Assembly: GCA_029820565.1 (NCBI GenBank)
Contig: JALGUR010000016.1
Location: forward strand, 1-40,862
Source of the DNA: Candidatus Zipacnadia bacterium
Lineage (GTDB): Bacteria; Armatimonadota; Zipacnadia; Zipacnadales; Zipacnadaceae
Length of the DNA stretch: 40,862 nucleotides
Direction: 5' to 3'
Shown: positions 19,063 through 26,370 of the stretch, piece by piece
Layout of the letters: each line of letters starts with the position of its first letter
How positions within the stretch are numbered: position 1 is the stretch's first letter
Translations under genes and position numbers: made by a program
Notes under the pieces: generated by a model
What the model saw: only the letters and a program-made list of their open reading frames with translations
The model's database searches: none
Told to the model about the DNA's origin: nothing

Positions 19063-19929
19063 TTATCGGCAGATTATGCAAGTACCGGGCCTATCCGGCT
19101 CAAAGCCGCTGCGAATCCAGATGTTAATGCCCTGCTGGATAGCATACTCAACTGACTCGCGCTGTATGACCTTGGGGGACTGAGGCCAGGAAAGCAACTC
19201 CTGGGCCGTCACCTCCGTGAGCCGCTGTGCATTGGGATTGACCTTCGGATCACTATCATAGATTCCATCCACATCGCTGTACATAGTGGCCTCAGTCTGC
19301 CCCAGCGCCCCGGCCAAAGCCACTGCGGTCAGGTTAGAGCCGCCCCGCCCCAAAATGGATACCTCATCGCGCTCGCTTTGCCCATTATAGTAGTAACCCT
19401 GAAAGCCGGCTACCACAGGCACAACTTCTCTTTGTATTAGTTCCCGAAGATTATCGGTGTCAACTTTCTCGATGAGAGCATTCACCGCCCCGCCCTTAGT
19501 GGCTATCCCCGCTTCGCGGCCAGTCAGCGAGCGGGCCGGACACTCCAGGGAATCCAGAGTGAGGGCCAAAGCCGAGTTGGCCCGCAGTTCACCACTCATA
19601 AGCAGTCGGGCGTACTCATAGGGATTAGGATGAGAAGTAATACAGGCAGTGAGTTGCTCTAATTTATCGGTGGCCCAATCAAAGGCCGATACTACTATGA
19701 CCGGCACTGACCCCTGCCGGCGTAGCGGGAGGATGTAGTCAGTAGCTACGTCTCTGAGCCGTTGGGCGCGGGCGACGTTGCGCCGTTGGGCCAGTAGCCG
19801 GTAAATGTCATTGACCTTCTCGGCCTGCTGACATTCTTCCAGCAGCCGCTTTTCATCGGGGCCAAATCGCTGCCGACCCTGTAAAGTCCGGCCACCAAAC
19901 TTCAAAACGCATATCTCTCGGTTCACCAT
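19063..19929 (-). CDS. Aspartokinase-like amino-acid kinase lacking ACT domains
   Basis: The 288-residue product has the amino-acid-kinase fold of aspartate kinase: N-terminal CVLKFGGRTL, a nucleotide/substrate segment VPVIVVSAFDWATDKL, MSGELRANSALAL, the hallmark ILGRGGSNLTAVALAGAL, and YSDVDGIYDSDPKVNPNAQR. It stops right after the catalytic domain (INIWIRSGFEPDRPGTCI), so the two regulatory ACT domains of typical 400-450-residue LysC/ThrA-type enzymes are absent. The usual KFGGTS is KFGGRT, and about 35 extra residues follow the first strand. It may phosphorylate aspartate without feedback control, or a different carboxylate. The ATG has GGAG just upstream, and a strong promoter lies at 19994-20021. 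It stands alone, with no lysine or threonine pathway genes near it. Confidence 0.82.
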   Translation of the reverse strand: MVNREICVLKFGGRTLQGRQRFGPDEKRLLEECQQAEKVNDIYRLLAQRRNVARAQRLRDVATDYILPLRRQGSVPVIVVSAFDWATDKLEQLTACITSHPNPYEYARLLMSGELRANSALALTLDSLECPARSLTGREAGIATKGGAVNALIEKVDTDNLRELIQREVVPVVAGFQGYYYNGQSERDEVSILGRGGSNLTAVALAGALGQTEATMYSDVDGIYDSDPKVNPNAQRLTEVTAQELLSWPQSPKVIQRESVEYAIQQGINIWIRSGFEPDRPGTCIICR

Positions 19930-19993
19930 TTGTCTCCACTGTTGTACTGGAACATTGGCGCGCCAACTACTATGACATAACTACAACCCAGTT

Positions 19994-20021
19994 ATTATAC
20001 CCATATGCGCGCCGTTGTCAA
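19994..20021 (-). promoter_or_regulatory. Strong sigma-70 promoter for the aspartokinase-like gene
   Basis: On the minus strand a perfect TTGACA (20016-20021) and a perfect TATAAT (19994-19999) are separated by 16 bases, about 65 bases upstream of the start codon. It lies just past the stop codon of the DUF2752 gene (20035). Confidence 0.8.
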
Positions 20022-20034
20022 GTGCCGCGACTGG

Positions 20035-20553
20035 TTAGAATCCCCCCAAGAACCGAACCAGGTTGAATACCCAGCCCACTAACACCACCACTAACAGGAT
20101 ACGTCCGGCCCGCTGGGAGAACAGCCACCGGGGCAGGGGCGGCCTATTGCCCACCAGTCCCGCCAACGCGGCGGGTAGTATGGCCCAAGTGGCCAGATAC
20201 GCCGGCGGGCCCAGAATATGGGCTCCCAACGCCGCCCTAACTGCACCGTCCGCCATGAGTGCAAACGAAGTTGTCATCCCGCAGAAAGGACAAGGCAGAC
20301 CAGTCAGCAGTTTGAAGATACACGGTAGCAGGAACAAATGCTCGTGGGTACCATAGCCGCTGGGCTCAGGATTCAGCAGCTTAGCCACTATCAGGGTTAG
20401 TACTGCGCCTGCTATAGCCCCCACCGATTCGCGGCGCTGCTCGGTCCACCAGCCCTCGTGCGGGTGGCATGGGTCACTTGCAATCTGACGGGTATGAGCC
20501 ACATTCACAACTCCATCTCGCGGGTCAGGCCAAGGCCTCAGTTTGGCTTCCAT
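20035..20553 (-). CDS. DUF2752 family membrane protein
   Basis: From the ATG at 20553 (GAGGA eight bases upstream; the GTG at 20571 overlaps that site) the product is 172 residues. It carries the DUF2752 signature: a hydrophobic segment followed by PCIFKLLTGLPCPFCGMTTS with its CPxCGMT core, then a second and third membrane helix (LGPPAYLATWAILPAALAG, ILLVVVLVGWVFNLVRFL). Family members are small inner-membrane proteins of unknown function. The first helix is around SVGAIAGAVLTLIVAKLL. The start region faces the plus-strand gene at 20663 across a roughly 110-base divergent gap that holds a promoter for the latter. Confidence 0.85.
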   Translation of the reverse strand: MEAKLRPWPDPRDGVVNVAHTRQIASDPCHPHEGWWTEQRRESVGAIAGAVLTLIVAKLLNPEPSGYGTHEHLFLLPCIFKLLTGLPCPFCGMTTSFALMADGAVRAALGAHILGPPAYLATWAILPAALAGLVGNRPPLPRWLFSQRAGRILLVVVLVGWVFNLVRFLGGF

Positions 20554-20586
20554 AATAGTATTCCTCGCCACGCGCGAGGCTACATC

Positions 20587-20627
20587 TTGTCAAATACGGT
20601 TGCGGAGGGTATACTTGTGTCAACCGT
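20587..20627 (+). promoter_or_regulatory. Promoter with operator-like inverted repeat upstream of the winged-helix gene
   Basis: TTGTCA (20587-20592) and TATACT (20610-20615) with a 17-base spacer form a good sigma-70 promoter for the gene at 20663. ACGGTTG (20596-20602) and CAACCGT (20621-20627) are perfect inverted copies that straddle the -10. This arrangement suits a dimeric repressor, perhaps the winged-helix protein itself. Confidence 0.55.
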
Positions 20628-20662
20628 GCCGTGCATACACCGCCGAGGAGGGCTGATCACCG

Positions 20663-21340
20663 ATGACTGAAAGGGAGCTTGCTGCATTGTTTGAACAGTC
20701 CCTGCCAATGCACTACCGTATGCGCAAGCCTTACCCGATATCCCTCGTTGTCCCGGAGGTTGGTGGTCCTTTTCGACGCCCTGATTTCGTTCAGATAGAC
20801 TGGAAGGACCCAACTGACGCTACTGACGATACTTTGGCCAAACTCCAAGCCTTCCATTCTCTGGTCGCTGCCCGCTCATATCTGGTCGTGAGGAACCTTC
20901 ATGAATGCCACTGGACAGCCGTTTGGGAGGCCGTCGGATACGAGCCTGATACAATCAAGCGACACTTGAGCATTCTGACGGACTATAGTTGGCTTGAAAG
21001 GATATCACCCGGCCACTACTGCATTAATCCCGCCCAGTCGCTGCCAGAGTTCTGTCTCTCAACTTTCGAGCTAAAGCTGAATAACTGGCGTAGGGCAATA
21101 TACCAGTTATCTGCGCATAAGATGTGCGCAGATCGGGCCACTTTGGTCATGCCGCCGCCCGTCCGTCCTGATACAGAAGCCAGGATAATTGAGTCCATTT
21201 CAAGTCGCAACATGAGCCTGATCTTCGCTACCGAAAGTGACATGCGTGTTGTTGTCTGGCAGCGGTCGTATAGGCGGTCAGCGAATTGGCGCCTATGTGC
21301 TCTCGGTTCCGCTGCCAGTGCCATTGTCAACGGTGTTTAA
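20663..21340 (+). CDS. Winged-helix protein with PD-(D/E)XK-nuclease-like residues, uncharacterised
   Basis: The 225-residue product has a possible nuclease beta-strand near its start (RRPDFVQIDW, PD at 40-41), then a winged helix-turn-helix (about 80-125; WTAVWEAVGYEPDTIKRHLS, LERISPGHYCI). A strand-helix follows with an E-x-K (FELKLNNWRRAIYQLSAHK, ELK at 136-138) and VTLxx-type strands. PD...ExK with a following basic helix is the pattern of PD-(D/E)XK nucleases; an inserted winged helix would make it a sequence-guided nuclease or a repurposed DNA-binding fold. GAGGAGGG lies about ten bases before the ATG. Its 3' end overlaps that of the convergent 433-residue gene by 48 bases. The function is unknown; the nuclease reading is an inference from a few residues. 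Confidence 0.65.
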   Translation: MTERELAALFEQSLPMHYRMRKPYPISLVVPEVGGPFRRPDFVQIDWKDPTDATDDTLAKLQAFHSLVAARSYLVVRNLHECHWTAVWEAVGYEPDTIKRHLSILTDYSWLERISPGHYCINPAQSLPEFCLSTFELKLNNWRRAIYQLSAHKMCADRATLVMPPPVRPDTEARIIESISSRNMSLIFATESDMRVVVWQRSYRRSANWRLCALGSAASAIVNGV

Positions 21341-22594
21341 ATCGGGAGCTATAGCACGGAAAAGATCGAGCGCCTCGCGCCACTTCTGCAAGTGCATGAA
21401 GCGCCCCCTCGGTGCTCCGTAAGGCAATAAGTTGTCCTCGGCGAACCTCTGAGCCTCGTCTATGTAGTCAGACAATGCCGCCAGTCTGTCTCTTATTGGG
21501 CCAACACCTAGCTTCCGCTCCTGTGCCAGAGCGCGCAACTCATGCCAATTGTGCAGGACCTCTGCCGTCGGATCGCTCAGATGACTGATGGCATCTATCC
21601 GTCCCGACATAGCAGCAGCGACAGTGTCACTTACGTCCGATGGTGGCGGAGGCATTCGCTTGACGTCAAGGCTATTGAGTTCGGTCTGGGTCAGTTCGCA
21701 CAAAGGTTCTTGGAGCCACATCCTTCTACTGGGCGCTTGGGGGTGACTGCCATCGGGATAGTGCCGCCGATACTTCTCGGTAGCCAATCGCCGCAGGCCC
21801 ACGTGCCATCCCGTGGCGACCGCGTGGGCCCCCGCAGCCATCGCCAGCACGGACCAGAGCCCGGTGTAGCCCAAGGTGACAGGCATATCGTTTGACACAG
21901 AGAGCGTGTATATCACATACATTAAGTTCGCAAGCACTCTCTCGTCGCGTGGTAGTTCATACCGCGGGTCATCCCAATCCACCATCAAATAGAAGCCATC
22001 CAGTCGACGCTTGGTGGTCCTGCTGGGCCTGGTGATTCTGTCAAGCCAAGACGCCAGTCCTGCGTCTACCTCCGGTTGCGCGGGCGCCGAGAAACTCATC
22101 TGTCTAAGAGTACCCGACGTTATCGCAACGCCAACATAAACGAATGTCTCTGCGCCATGACTCTTTTTCCACTGAGCCGCTGCATCTATTGCTGCATCGA
22201 GCAGGGCAGCTTCATAATCGCGCCACCCAGAGATAAGAGGGCCGGACGCGACCACCGTGCTGAAGCCCATGTCTCGCTGCTGCGTCAGGAGGGCTTGGGT
22301 CGATTGGGCATACGCCAAAGGATTTGTCAGCGCATCCTCGTCGAGCATCTGTTTCCAATACGGCCATTCGCGAAGCCTACCCATCCGGTCCTTTGGAATC
22401 CCGAGCAACTGTGTCTCGGGGTCAAACAGGGCAAGTCCTGCGTCTTTAAATGTCTGAATAAGCTCTTTCCAGTCATTCCTTAGTGGCTGGCGATAATGTG
22501 GCGACAGGACGCAACCATCTAACACTTGTGCTTCCAGACCGGCATCGAGCTTCCTGCCGGGCCCGTAGCCGTCTTGGGCAAGTACGAGTGTCAT
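21293..22594 (-). CDS. Uncharacterised 433-residue protein paired with a Ser/Thr kinase
   Basis: I do not recognise a family. The product has no signal peptide or membrane helix. Its first 300 residues alternate strands and helices in a way that suits a TIM-barrel: VLDGCVLSPHYRQPL, MGFSTVVASGPLIS, AETFVYVGVAITSG, RRLDGFYLMVDWDDPRY, NDMPVTLGYTGLWSVL, GAHAVATGWHVGLRRL. The last 100 residues are helical, followed by a short disordered Ser/Thr/Gly tail. The start ATG (22594) is six bases past the kinase stop codon, so the two are translationally linked. GGGAGG lies about 12 bases upstream, inside the kinase reading frame. Its 3' end overlaps the convergent winged-helix gene. It may be a substrate, partner or effector of the kinase. 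Confidence 0.7.
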   Translation of the reverse strand: MTLVLAQDGYGPGRKLDAGLEAQVLDGCVLSPHYRQPLRNDWKELIQTFKDAGLALFDPETQLLGIPKDRMGRLREWPYWKQMLDEDALTNPLAYAQSTQALLTQQRDMGFSTVVASGPLISGWRDYEAALLDAAIDAAAQWKKSHGAETFVYVGVAITSGTLRQMSFSAPAQPEVDAGLASWLDRITRPSRTTKRRLDGFYLMVDWDDPRYELPRDERVLANLMYVIYTLSVSNDMPVTLGYTGLWSVLAMAAGAHAVATGWHVGLRRLATEKYRRHYPDGSHPQAPSRRMWLQEPLCELTQTELNSLDVKRMPPPPSDVSDTVAAAMSGRIDAISHLSDPTAEVLHNWHELRALAQERKLGVGPIRDRLAALSDYIDEAQRFAEDNLLPYGAPRGRFMHLQKWREALDLFRAIAPDLNTVDNGTGSGTEST

Positions 22595-22600
22595 GTCGGA

Positions 22601-23488
22601 TCAGACCTCCCTAAGTATTCCTTCAAGCGCAGTGGACAGCTGGTCCGTCGTCCGGTAGCGCTGGTGAGCGTGGCGACGTAACAGACGAGACAGAATGGGG
22701 ACAGTGGGGGCGGGCAAGTCCGGACAGCAAGACGGGTCCCACTCCACGCGAATGATCGCTGCCTGGAGGCTACGCCCGGTGGCGTGTGGTCCGGCGATGG
22801 CCTCGTATGGATGGTAGCCCGCAAAACCGATGGCTAGGACGATGCCCAACGAGAAGAGATCGGCTCGGCCGTCGAAATCGTCATACCGACTCCAGTAATC
22901 GCACTGCTCAGGGGATCGGAAACCGCTGGTGCCCGGGGGCATACAACCGGTGTCGGTTATGTTCGATTCCTCACGGGAATAAGCTATTCCAGGATCTATC
23001 AGCACGTACCGTTGGTCGTAGACAATGTTCCCCGGTTTTACGTCTCGGTGCTGATAATCCTTCTCGTGCAGAGCGGACAGTGCGCTGCAAATGTCTATCC
23101 CCAATTTGACGACCTCCGATGGTGCCATAGGCAGATCCATTTCCGCCATACTTGGACCGTCTATGAATTCCTCTGCGTAAGCCACGTAGAGCTGGTTGTC
23201 ATGTACAATGGCCCTTGGAGCCCAATCCACGAGGCGCACTAGCGTATCTGCCTGGCAGGTGGAGAGCACGCGGATTTCTCTCCGCCAGTAGGCCAACACG
23301 TCTTCTGGGTCGGGGCCTTCTTCTTCGTCGTGTGGCACCCGTACCAGTTTGAGAGCGGCATCTCGGCCGTTCACGACGGCACGGTATACGCTCTTTTGAC
23401 CACCGCCCGCGACATACTCCACGTCGGTCACATCGTCCCACTCGCGGGCAATAACATTTGCAGGAGGACTTTCACGATTGATTCGCAT
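22601..23488 (-). CDS. Eukaryotic-like Ser/Thr protein kinase, soluble
   Basis: The 295-residue product is essentially one kinase domain. Visible elements are a degenerate glycine loop (VAGGGQKSVYRA), the ATP-anchoring Lys (AALKLVR, Lys47), helix-C Glu (WRREIRVL, Glu71), the catalytic loop HRDVKPGNIV (147-156), a metal-binding DPG at 165-167 in place of DFG, SPEQ for APE (192-195), and the conserved Asp of DLFSLGIVL (Asp210). All key catalytic residues are present, so it should be active. It lacks the transmembrane and PASTA or repeat domains of housekeeping PknB kinases. It sits six bases upstream of an uncharacterised partner gene, in a compact cassette that looks accessory, which suggests signalling within a dedicated system rather than general regulation. 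Confidence 0.9.
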   Translation of the reverse strand: MRINRESPPANVIAREWDDVTDVEYVAGGGQKSVYRAVVNGRDAALKLVRVPHDEEEGPDPEDVLAYWRREIRVLSTCQADTLVRLVDWAPRAIVHDNQLYVAYAEEFIDGPSMAEMDLPMAPSEVVKLGIDICSALSALHEKDYQHRDVKPGNIVYDQRYVLIDPGIAYSREESNITDTGCMPPGTSGFRSPEQCDYWSRYDDFDGRADLFSLGIVLAIGFAGYHPYEAIAGPHATGRSLQAAIIRVEWDPSCCPDLPAPTVPILSRLLRRHAHQRYRTTDQLSTALEGILREV

Positions 23489-23588
23489 TTGACTTGTCCC
23501 TGCCTACGATAGCCAGCTTGCTGAATCAGTGTTGCGCCTCACCTGTTTGCGTTGAGACTCCCGTACATCGTCTGATATTACCACTCGG

Positions 23589-24368
23589 TCAGGACAGCAA
23601 TTCAGCCACGAACTCATAAGTCTGCTCGGCGGCGGCATTGACCTGTTGCGGCGTCTGACCTCCCAAACATTCCACGGTCACCGGGCCCGCAAAGCCGGCA
23701 GCGCCAAGCGTTTCAAAAACTGATACGAAATCCACTTCCCCTTCACCGGGGGTAATCATTACCTCATCTTGGCGGCCGGTGCAATCCTTAACGCAGATGC
23801 CTGCAACATAGTCAGCTATGAGGCCGACATCCTGGGCCGCATCCTGGCCAGTATAGTAATGGACGTTGCCCGGGTCATAATAGATGGCGAAGTTGGGATG
23901 ATCTATCTGATGGACCGCAGCCAGACAGTCGCGGGCGGTAGCACTTATCCCCCCGTGAGGCTTCAGAGTAAGCATAACTTCCTGCTGGGCCGCATAGTCG
24001 CAACACGCCGCCATTACCTGGTAGTATGTTTCATATTGTTCCTCGTTGGTAGTGCCACAGGTAAGCACGTAGTTAGCGCCCAGCAAATGAGTATTATCTA
24101 CAAGCCGGCAGAATTGCTCGACTGCCTGGTCCAGGGGAAGGTCAAGGGGAGGATCAGCGAGTACAGTGACGGGCCGCAAGCTGTGCTTTTCTACAGCCTG
24201 CTTGAGTTGCACAATCTCTTCAGCTGATAAATCGGCGGTGACTAATTGGTCGTCTTGCTGATACATAAAGCCAGTATGGTCGTAGCCCGCAGCTTGTATA
24301 CCCGCCAGGGCAACCTCATAATCCCACTGACTCCACGGTCGGTTGAAACAACCTATCTGGTTTTCCAT
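23589..24368 (-). CDS. Sugar-phosphate isomerase/epimerase (xylose-isomerase-like TIM barrel)
   Basis: I set the start at the ATG at 24368 (MENQIGCFNRPWSQWDYEVA), which has a perfect GGAGG six bases upstream. The upstream in-frame reading runs into the tRNA-Leu gene and is spurious. The 259-residue product has the AP_endonuc_2 pattern: QWDYEVALAGIQAAGYDHTG near the N-terminus, a central VMLTLKPHGG, a metal-site strand AIYYDPGNVHYY, CVKDCTGRQ, and the C-terminal GEGEVDFVSVFETLGAAGF and VTVECLGG. Members are metal-dependent isomerases or epimerases acting on keto sugars or inositol derivatives. The substrate cannot be read here. With the related gene at 24539 and the dehydrogenase at 25391, it suggests an oxidoreduction-isomerisation route for a sugar or polyol. 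Confidence 0.88.
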   Translation of the reverse strand: MENQIGCFNRPWSQWDYEVALAGIQAAGYDHTGFMYQQDDQLVTADLSAEEIVQLKQAVEKHSLRPVTVLADPPLDLPLDQAVEQFCRLVDNTHLLGANYVLTCGTTNEEQYETYYQVMAACCDYAAQQEVMLTLKPHGGISATARDCLAAVHQIDHPNFAIYYDPGNVHYYTGQDAAQDVGLIADYVAGICVKDCTGRQDEVMITPGEGEVDFVSVFETLGAAGFAGPVTVECLGGQTPQQVNAAAEQTYEFVAELLS

Positions 24369-24431
24369 GTATATTCCTCCTCTTAGATTAAACGCCGCAA
24401 GAAGTGGCTGTGTGAGAGTCAAAAGTAGTGG

Positions 24432-24517
24432 TGCCGGGGGCGGGACTCGAACCCGCACGAGCCGCTAGGCCCCTAGGATTTTAAGTCCCATGCGTCTGCC
24501 AATTCCGCCACCCCGGC
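24432..24517 (-). tRNA. tRNA-Leu (anticodon UAA)
   Basis: The minus strand folds into a class II tRNA with a seven-base acceptor stem (GCCGGGG/CCCCGGC, discriminator A), a D arm, anticodon loop CTTAAAA giving UAA, a variable arm typical of Leu, and a T arm with GGTTCGAGTCC. The 3' CCA is encoded at 24429-24431. It lies between the two sugar isomerase genes in the same orientation. Confidence 0.97.
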
Positions 24518-24538
24518 ACTTACCTCATATTATCATAA

Positions 24539-25363
24539 CTATGCCGTACTGTCCATAATACTACGCAAGGCCCGCAGGTCATAGGTGGCGACAATCTTTG
24601 GCTCTCTGGTATTGGGCTCGTCCAGATGGACGTACTTATCCACATATATCAGGCATTCTATGGAGGCCCAGCCACCATAGCCCTGCTTATCAAGCAAAGC
24701 CAGCACCGCTGGCAAGTCAACTGTCCCGAGACCTAACGGATGCCAAGTGCAGTCACCACCAGCAAGTCGTCGTCCATCCTTGACATGCAGCAGAGCAGTG
24801 CGTCCGCCCAGGATTTTCACCGCGTCCAGTGGGTCATCGCCACTGGTATACACATTGCAAATATCAAGCGTCAAGTACACATCATCAGAGTCTATCTCCT
24901 GGAGCAAACGAACTGTTCCCGCAACGGTATCAGAAACCATTCCCAGGTGGGTCTCACAGGCCAGCTTCAACCCCTGGCGAGCGGCCACATCCCCACACTG
25001 CCGGGCCGCCGCCGCCACCCGCTTAAAATCCTCGTCGGCCGCATCTCTTGACGGCGGCGGAGCCAACGGTGACTTGACAACTTCGGCACCGAGACTCACC
25101 GCAACCCCCAAGACCCCCTCCCAATACTCAGGGTCCGTGGCGAACCGAGTAATCGGCTCGGCCACGGTAACCACTGGAATCTCAATCCCTATTGTCCCGG
25201 CCAGGTTCTTCATCTGGGCGAGAGTGGGTTGCAGCTTCTCGAGGGTGGTATTCGGCTCCCATATCAGTAACTCGATGCCATCATATCCAATCTCGGCGGC
25301 CGCTCGCAATGAATCCTCCAGGTCCCAATCCCGACATACTTGCGTACTCAAAGCAATCTTCGT
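24539..25363 (-). CDS. Second sugar-phosphate isomerase/epimerase, apparently without a standard start codon
   Basis: The roughly 270-residue product is a TIM-barrel of the xylose-isomerase-like family: LRAAAEIGYDGIELLIWEP, LGAEVVKSPLAPPPS, GLKLACETHLGM, the metal-site strand VYLTLDICNVYTSGDDP, LLHVKDGR, and GLGTVDLPAVLALLDKQGY with WASIECL. The reading between the upstream stop and the conserved core has no ATG. The family N-terminus (KIALSTQV) is preceded by ACG at 25361-25363, with AAGGGGAG seven bases upstream. A TTG at 25349-25351 is possible but sits 19 bases from that site, and ATT at 25364-25366 is another candidate. I place the start at 25363 provisionally. It follows the dehydrogenase gene by under 30 bases. 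Confidence 0.85.
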   Translation of the reverse strand, partial: TKIALSTQVCRDWDLEDSLRAAAEIGYDGIELLIWEPNTTLEKLQPTLAQMKNLAGTIGIEIPVVTVAEPITRFATDPEYWEGVLGVAVSLGAEVVKSPLAPPPSRDAADEDFKRVAAAARQCGDVAARQGLKLACETHLGMVSDTVAGTVRLLQEIDSDDVYLTLDICNVYTSGDDPLDAVKILGGRTALLHVKDGRRLAGGDCTWHPLGLGTVDLPAVLALLDKQGYGGWASIECLIYVDKYVHLDEPNTREPKIVATYDLRALRSIMDSTA

Positions 25364-25390
25364 AATCTGTCTCCCCTTCTATGCTGCTCC

Positions 25391-26335
25391 CTACGGCACA
25401 ATGGCAATCTTCGCACATTCCTCGGGCTGGTTTATGAGAAGGTCAAAGGCATCTTGGGCCCGCTCCAAGGATATGACATGAGATATGTAATCCTGGGGAT
25501 TAACTGCCCCGCTCGCCATCAGTTCAATAGTCTTTCTCAATAAAGCAGGCGTCTCGTGGGGCTGCTCACGAGCCACTACCAAGCTCAGCGAGCGACTCTC
25601 CCACATTGCCAGGTCAAGCTCCACGGGCTGAAGGTGAGTACCGAACAGGATAATTGTACCGCCTGGCTTCACCGCTTGCTCCGCCTGTCTGAAGGCCGGT
25701 TCGTGACCCACACACTCGATTACGGCATCAAACGGGATATTAAGGGCTTGCAGATCCTCTATCACCGTCTCCGTGGCGACTAACGTGTGGTCAGCGCCTA
25801 CCTGGATTGCTCGTTCCAGTTTCTTTGCGTGCAAATCGGTCACGACCACCTGCTCGGCACCAAGAGCCTTCGCTACTCCAATGGATACCAAGCCTGCCGG
25901 CCCCGCCCCGACTACCAAGAGATTATCACCCTCCCGCATCACCTTCGTAACCCCCGAAATGCCGATGGGCATAAGTTGCCCGATAATGCCATACTCGAAA
26001 GCGACGTTATCCGGCAGGCACACTGCGTTCTGCGCTTTGGTCTTGCAGTACTCGGCGTAGCCCCCCAAAGTTATGCGCAGTAGAACGCGGTCGCCGATGT
26101 CCACATTAGTAACTTCACTCCCCTTATCCTGGACAGTCCCAGTGACCTCATGTCCGAACACAGGCGAAGGCTTTTGGTCAACCCAATAAAGCGGCTGGCC
26201 CTTATAGATTTTGATATCGGTAGCACAGGTGCCGCAGGCGCCAACCTTGACCAGGATTTCGTCGGCTTCAATTGTCGGAATATCTACCTCCTGAAGCTCG
26301 ATATGGTAAGGCCCTACCAGCACCAACCCTCGCAT
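25391..26335 (-). CDS. Zinc-dependent medium-chain alcohol/polyol dehydrogenase
   Basis: The product (314 residues from the ATG at 26335, where the family sequence MRGLVLVGPY begins; an ATG at 26365 would add ten unrelated residues) is an MDR-superfamily dehydrogenase. It shows the catalytic-zinc Cys in GACGTCATDIKIYKG, the GHE motif (VFGHEVTGTV), GDRVLL, and a Rossmann fold with LLVVGAGPAGLVSIGVAKALGA followed by the acidic residue of VVTDLHAKKLERA, which suggests NAD+ preference. The four-cysteine structural zinc lobe of classical ADHs is missing or reduced to one Cys. Related enzymes oxidise sorbitol, inositol or other polyols. It is the gene just upstream of a sugar isomerase in the same orientation. 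Confidence 0.9.
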   Translation of the reverse strand: MRGLVLVGPYHIELQEVDIPTIEADEILVKVGACGTCATDIKIYKGQPLYWVDQKPSPVFGHEVTGTVQDKGSEVTNVDIGDRVLLRITLGGYAEYCKTKAQNAVCLPDNVAFEYGIIGQLMPIGISGVTKVMREGDNLLVVGAGPAGLVSIGVAKALGAEQVVVTDLHAKKLERAIQVGADHTLVATETVIEDLQALNIPFDAVIECVGHEPAFRQAEQAVKPGGTIILFGTHLQPVELDLAMWESRSLSLVVAREQPHETPALLRKTIELMASGAVNPQDYISHVISLERAQDAFDLLINQPEECAKIAIVP

Positions 26336-26370
26336 TTTCTCTGTCGTCTCTCGTCTCGCTCTCATCCTAA

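Noticed and set aside
24369..24458. N-terminal extension of the first sugar isomerase (MRVRVPPPAP...)
   Set aside because: This is the translation of tRNA-Leu sequence, a common artefact; the ATG at 24368 has a perfect ribosome binding site.
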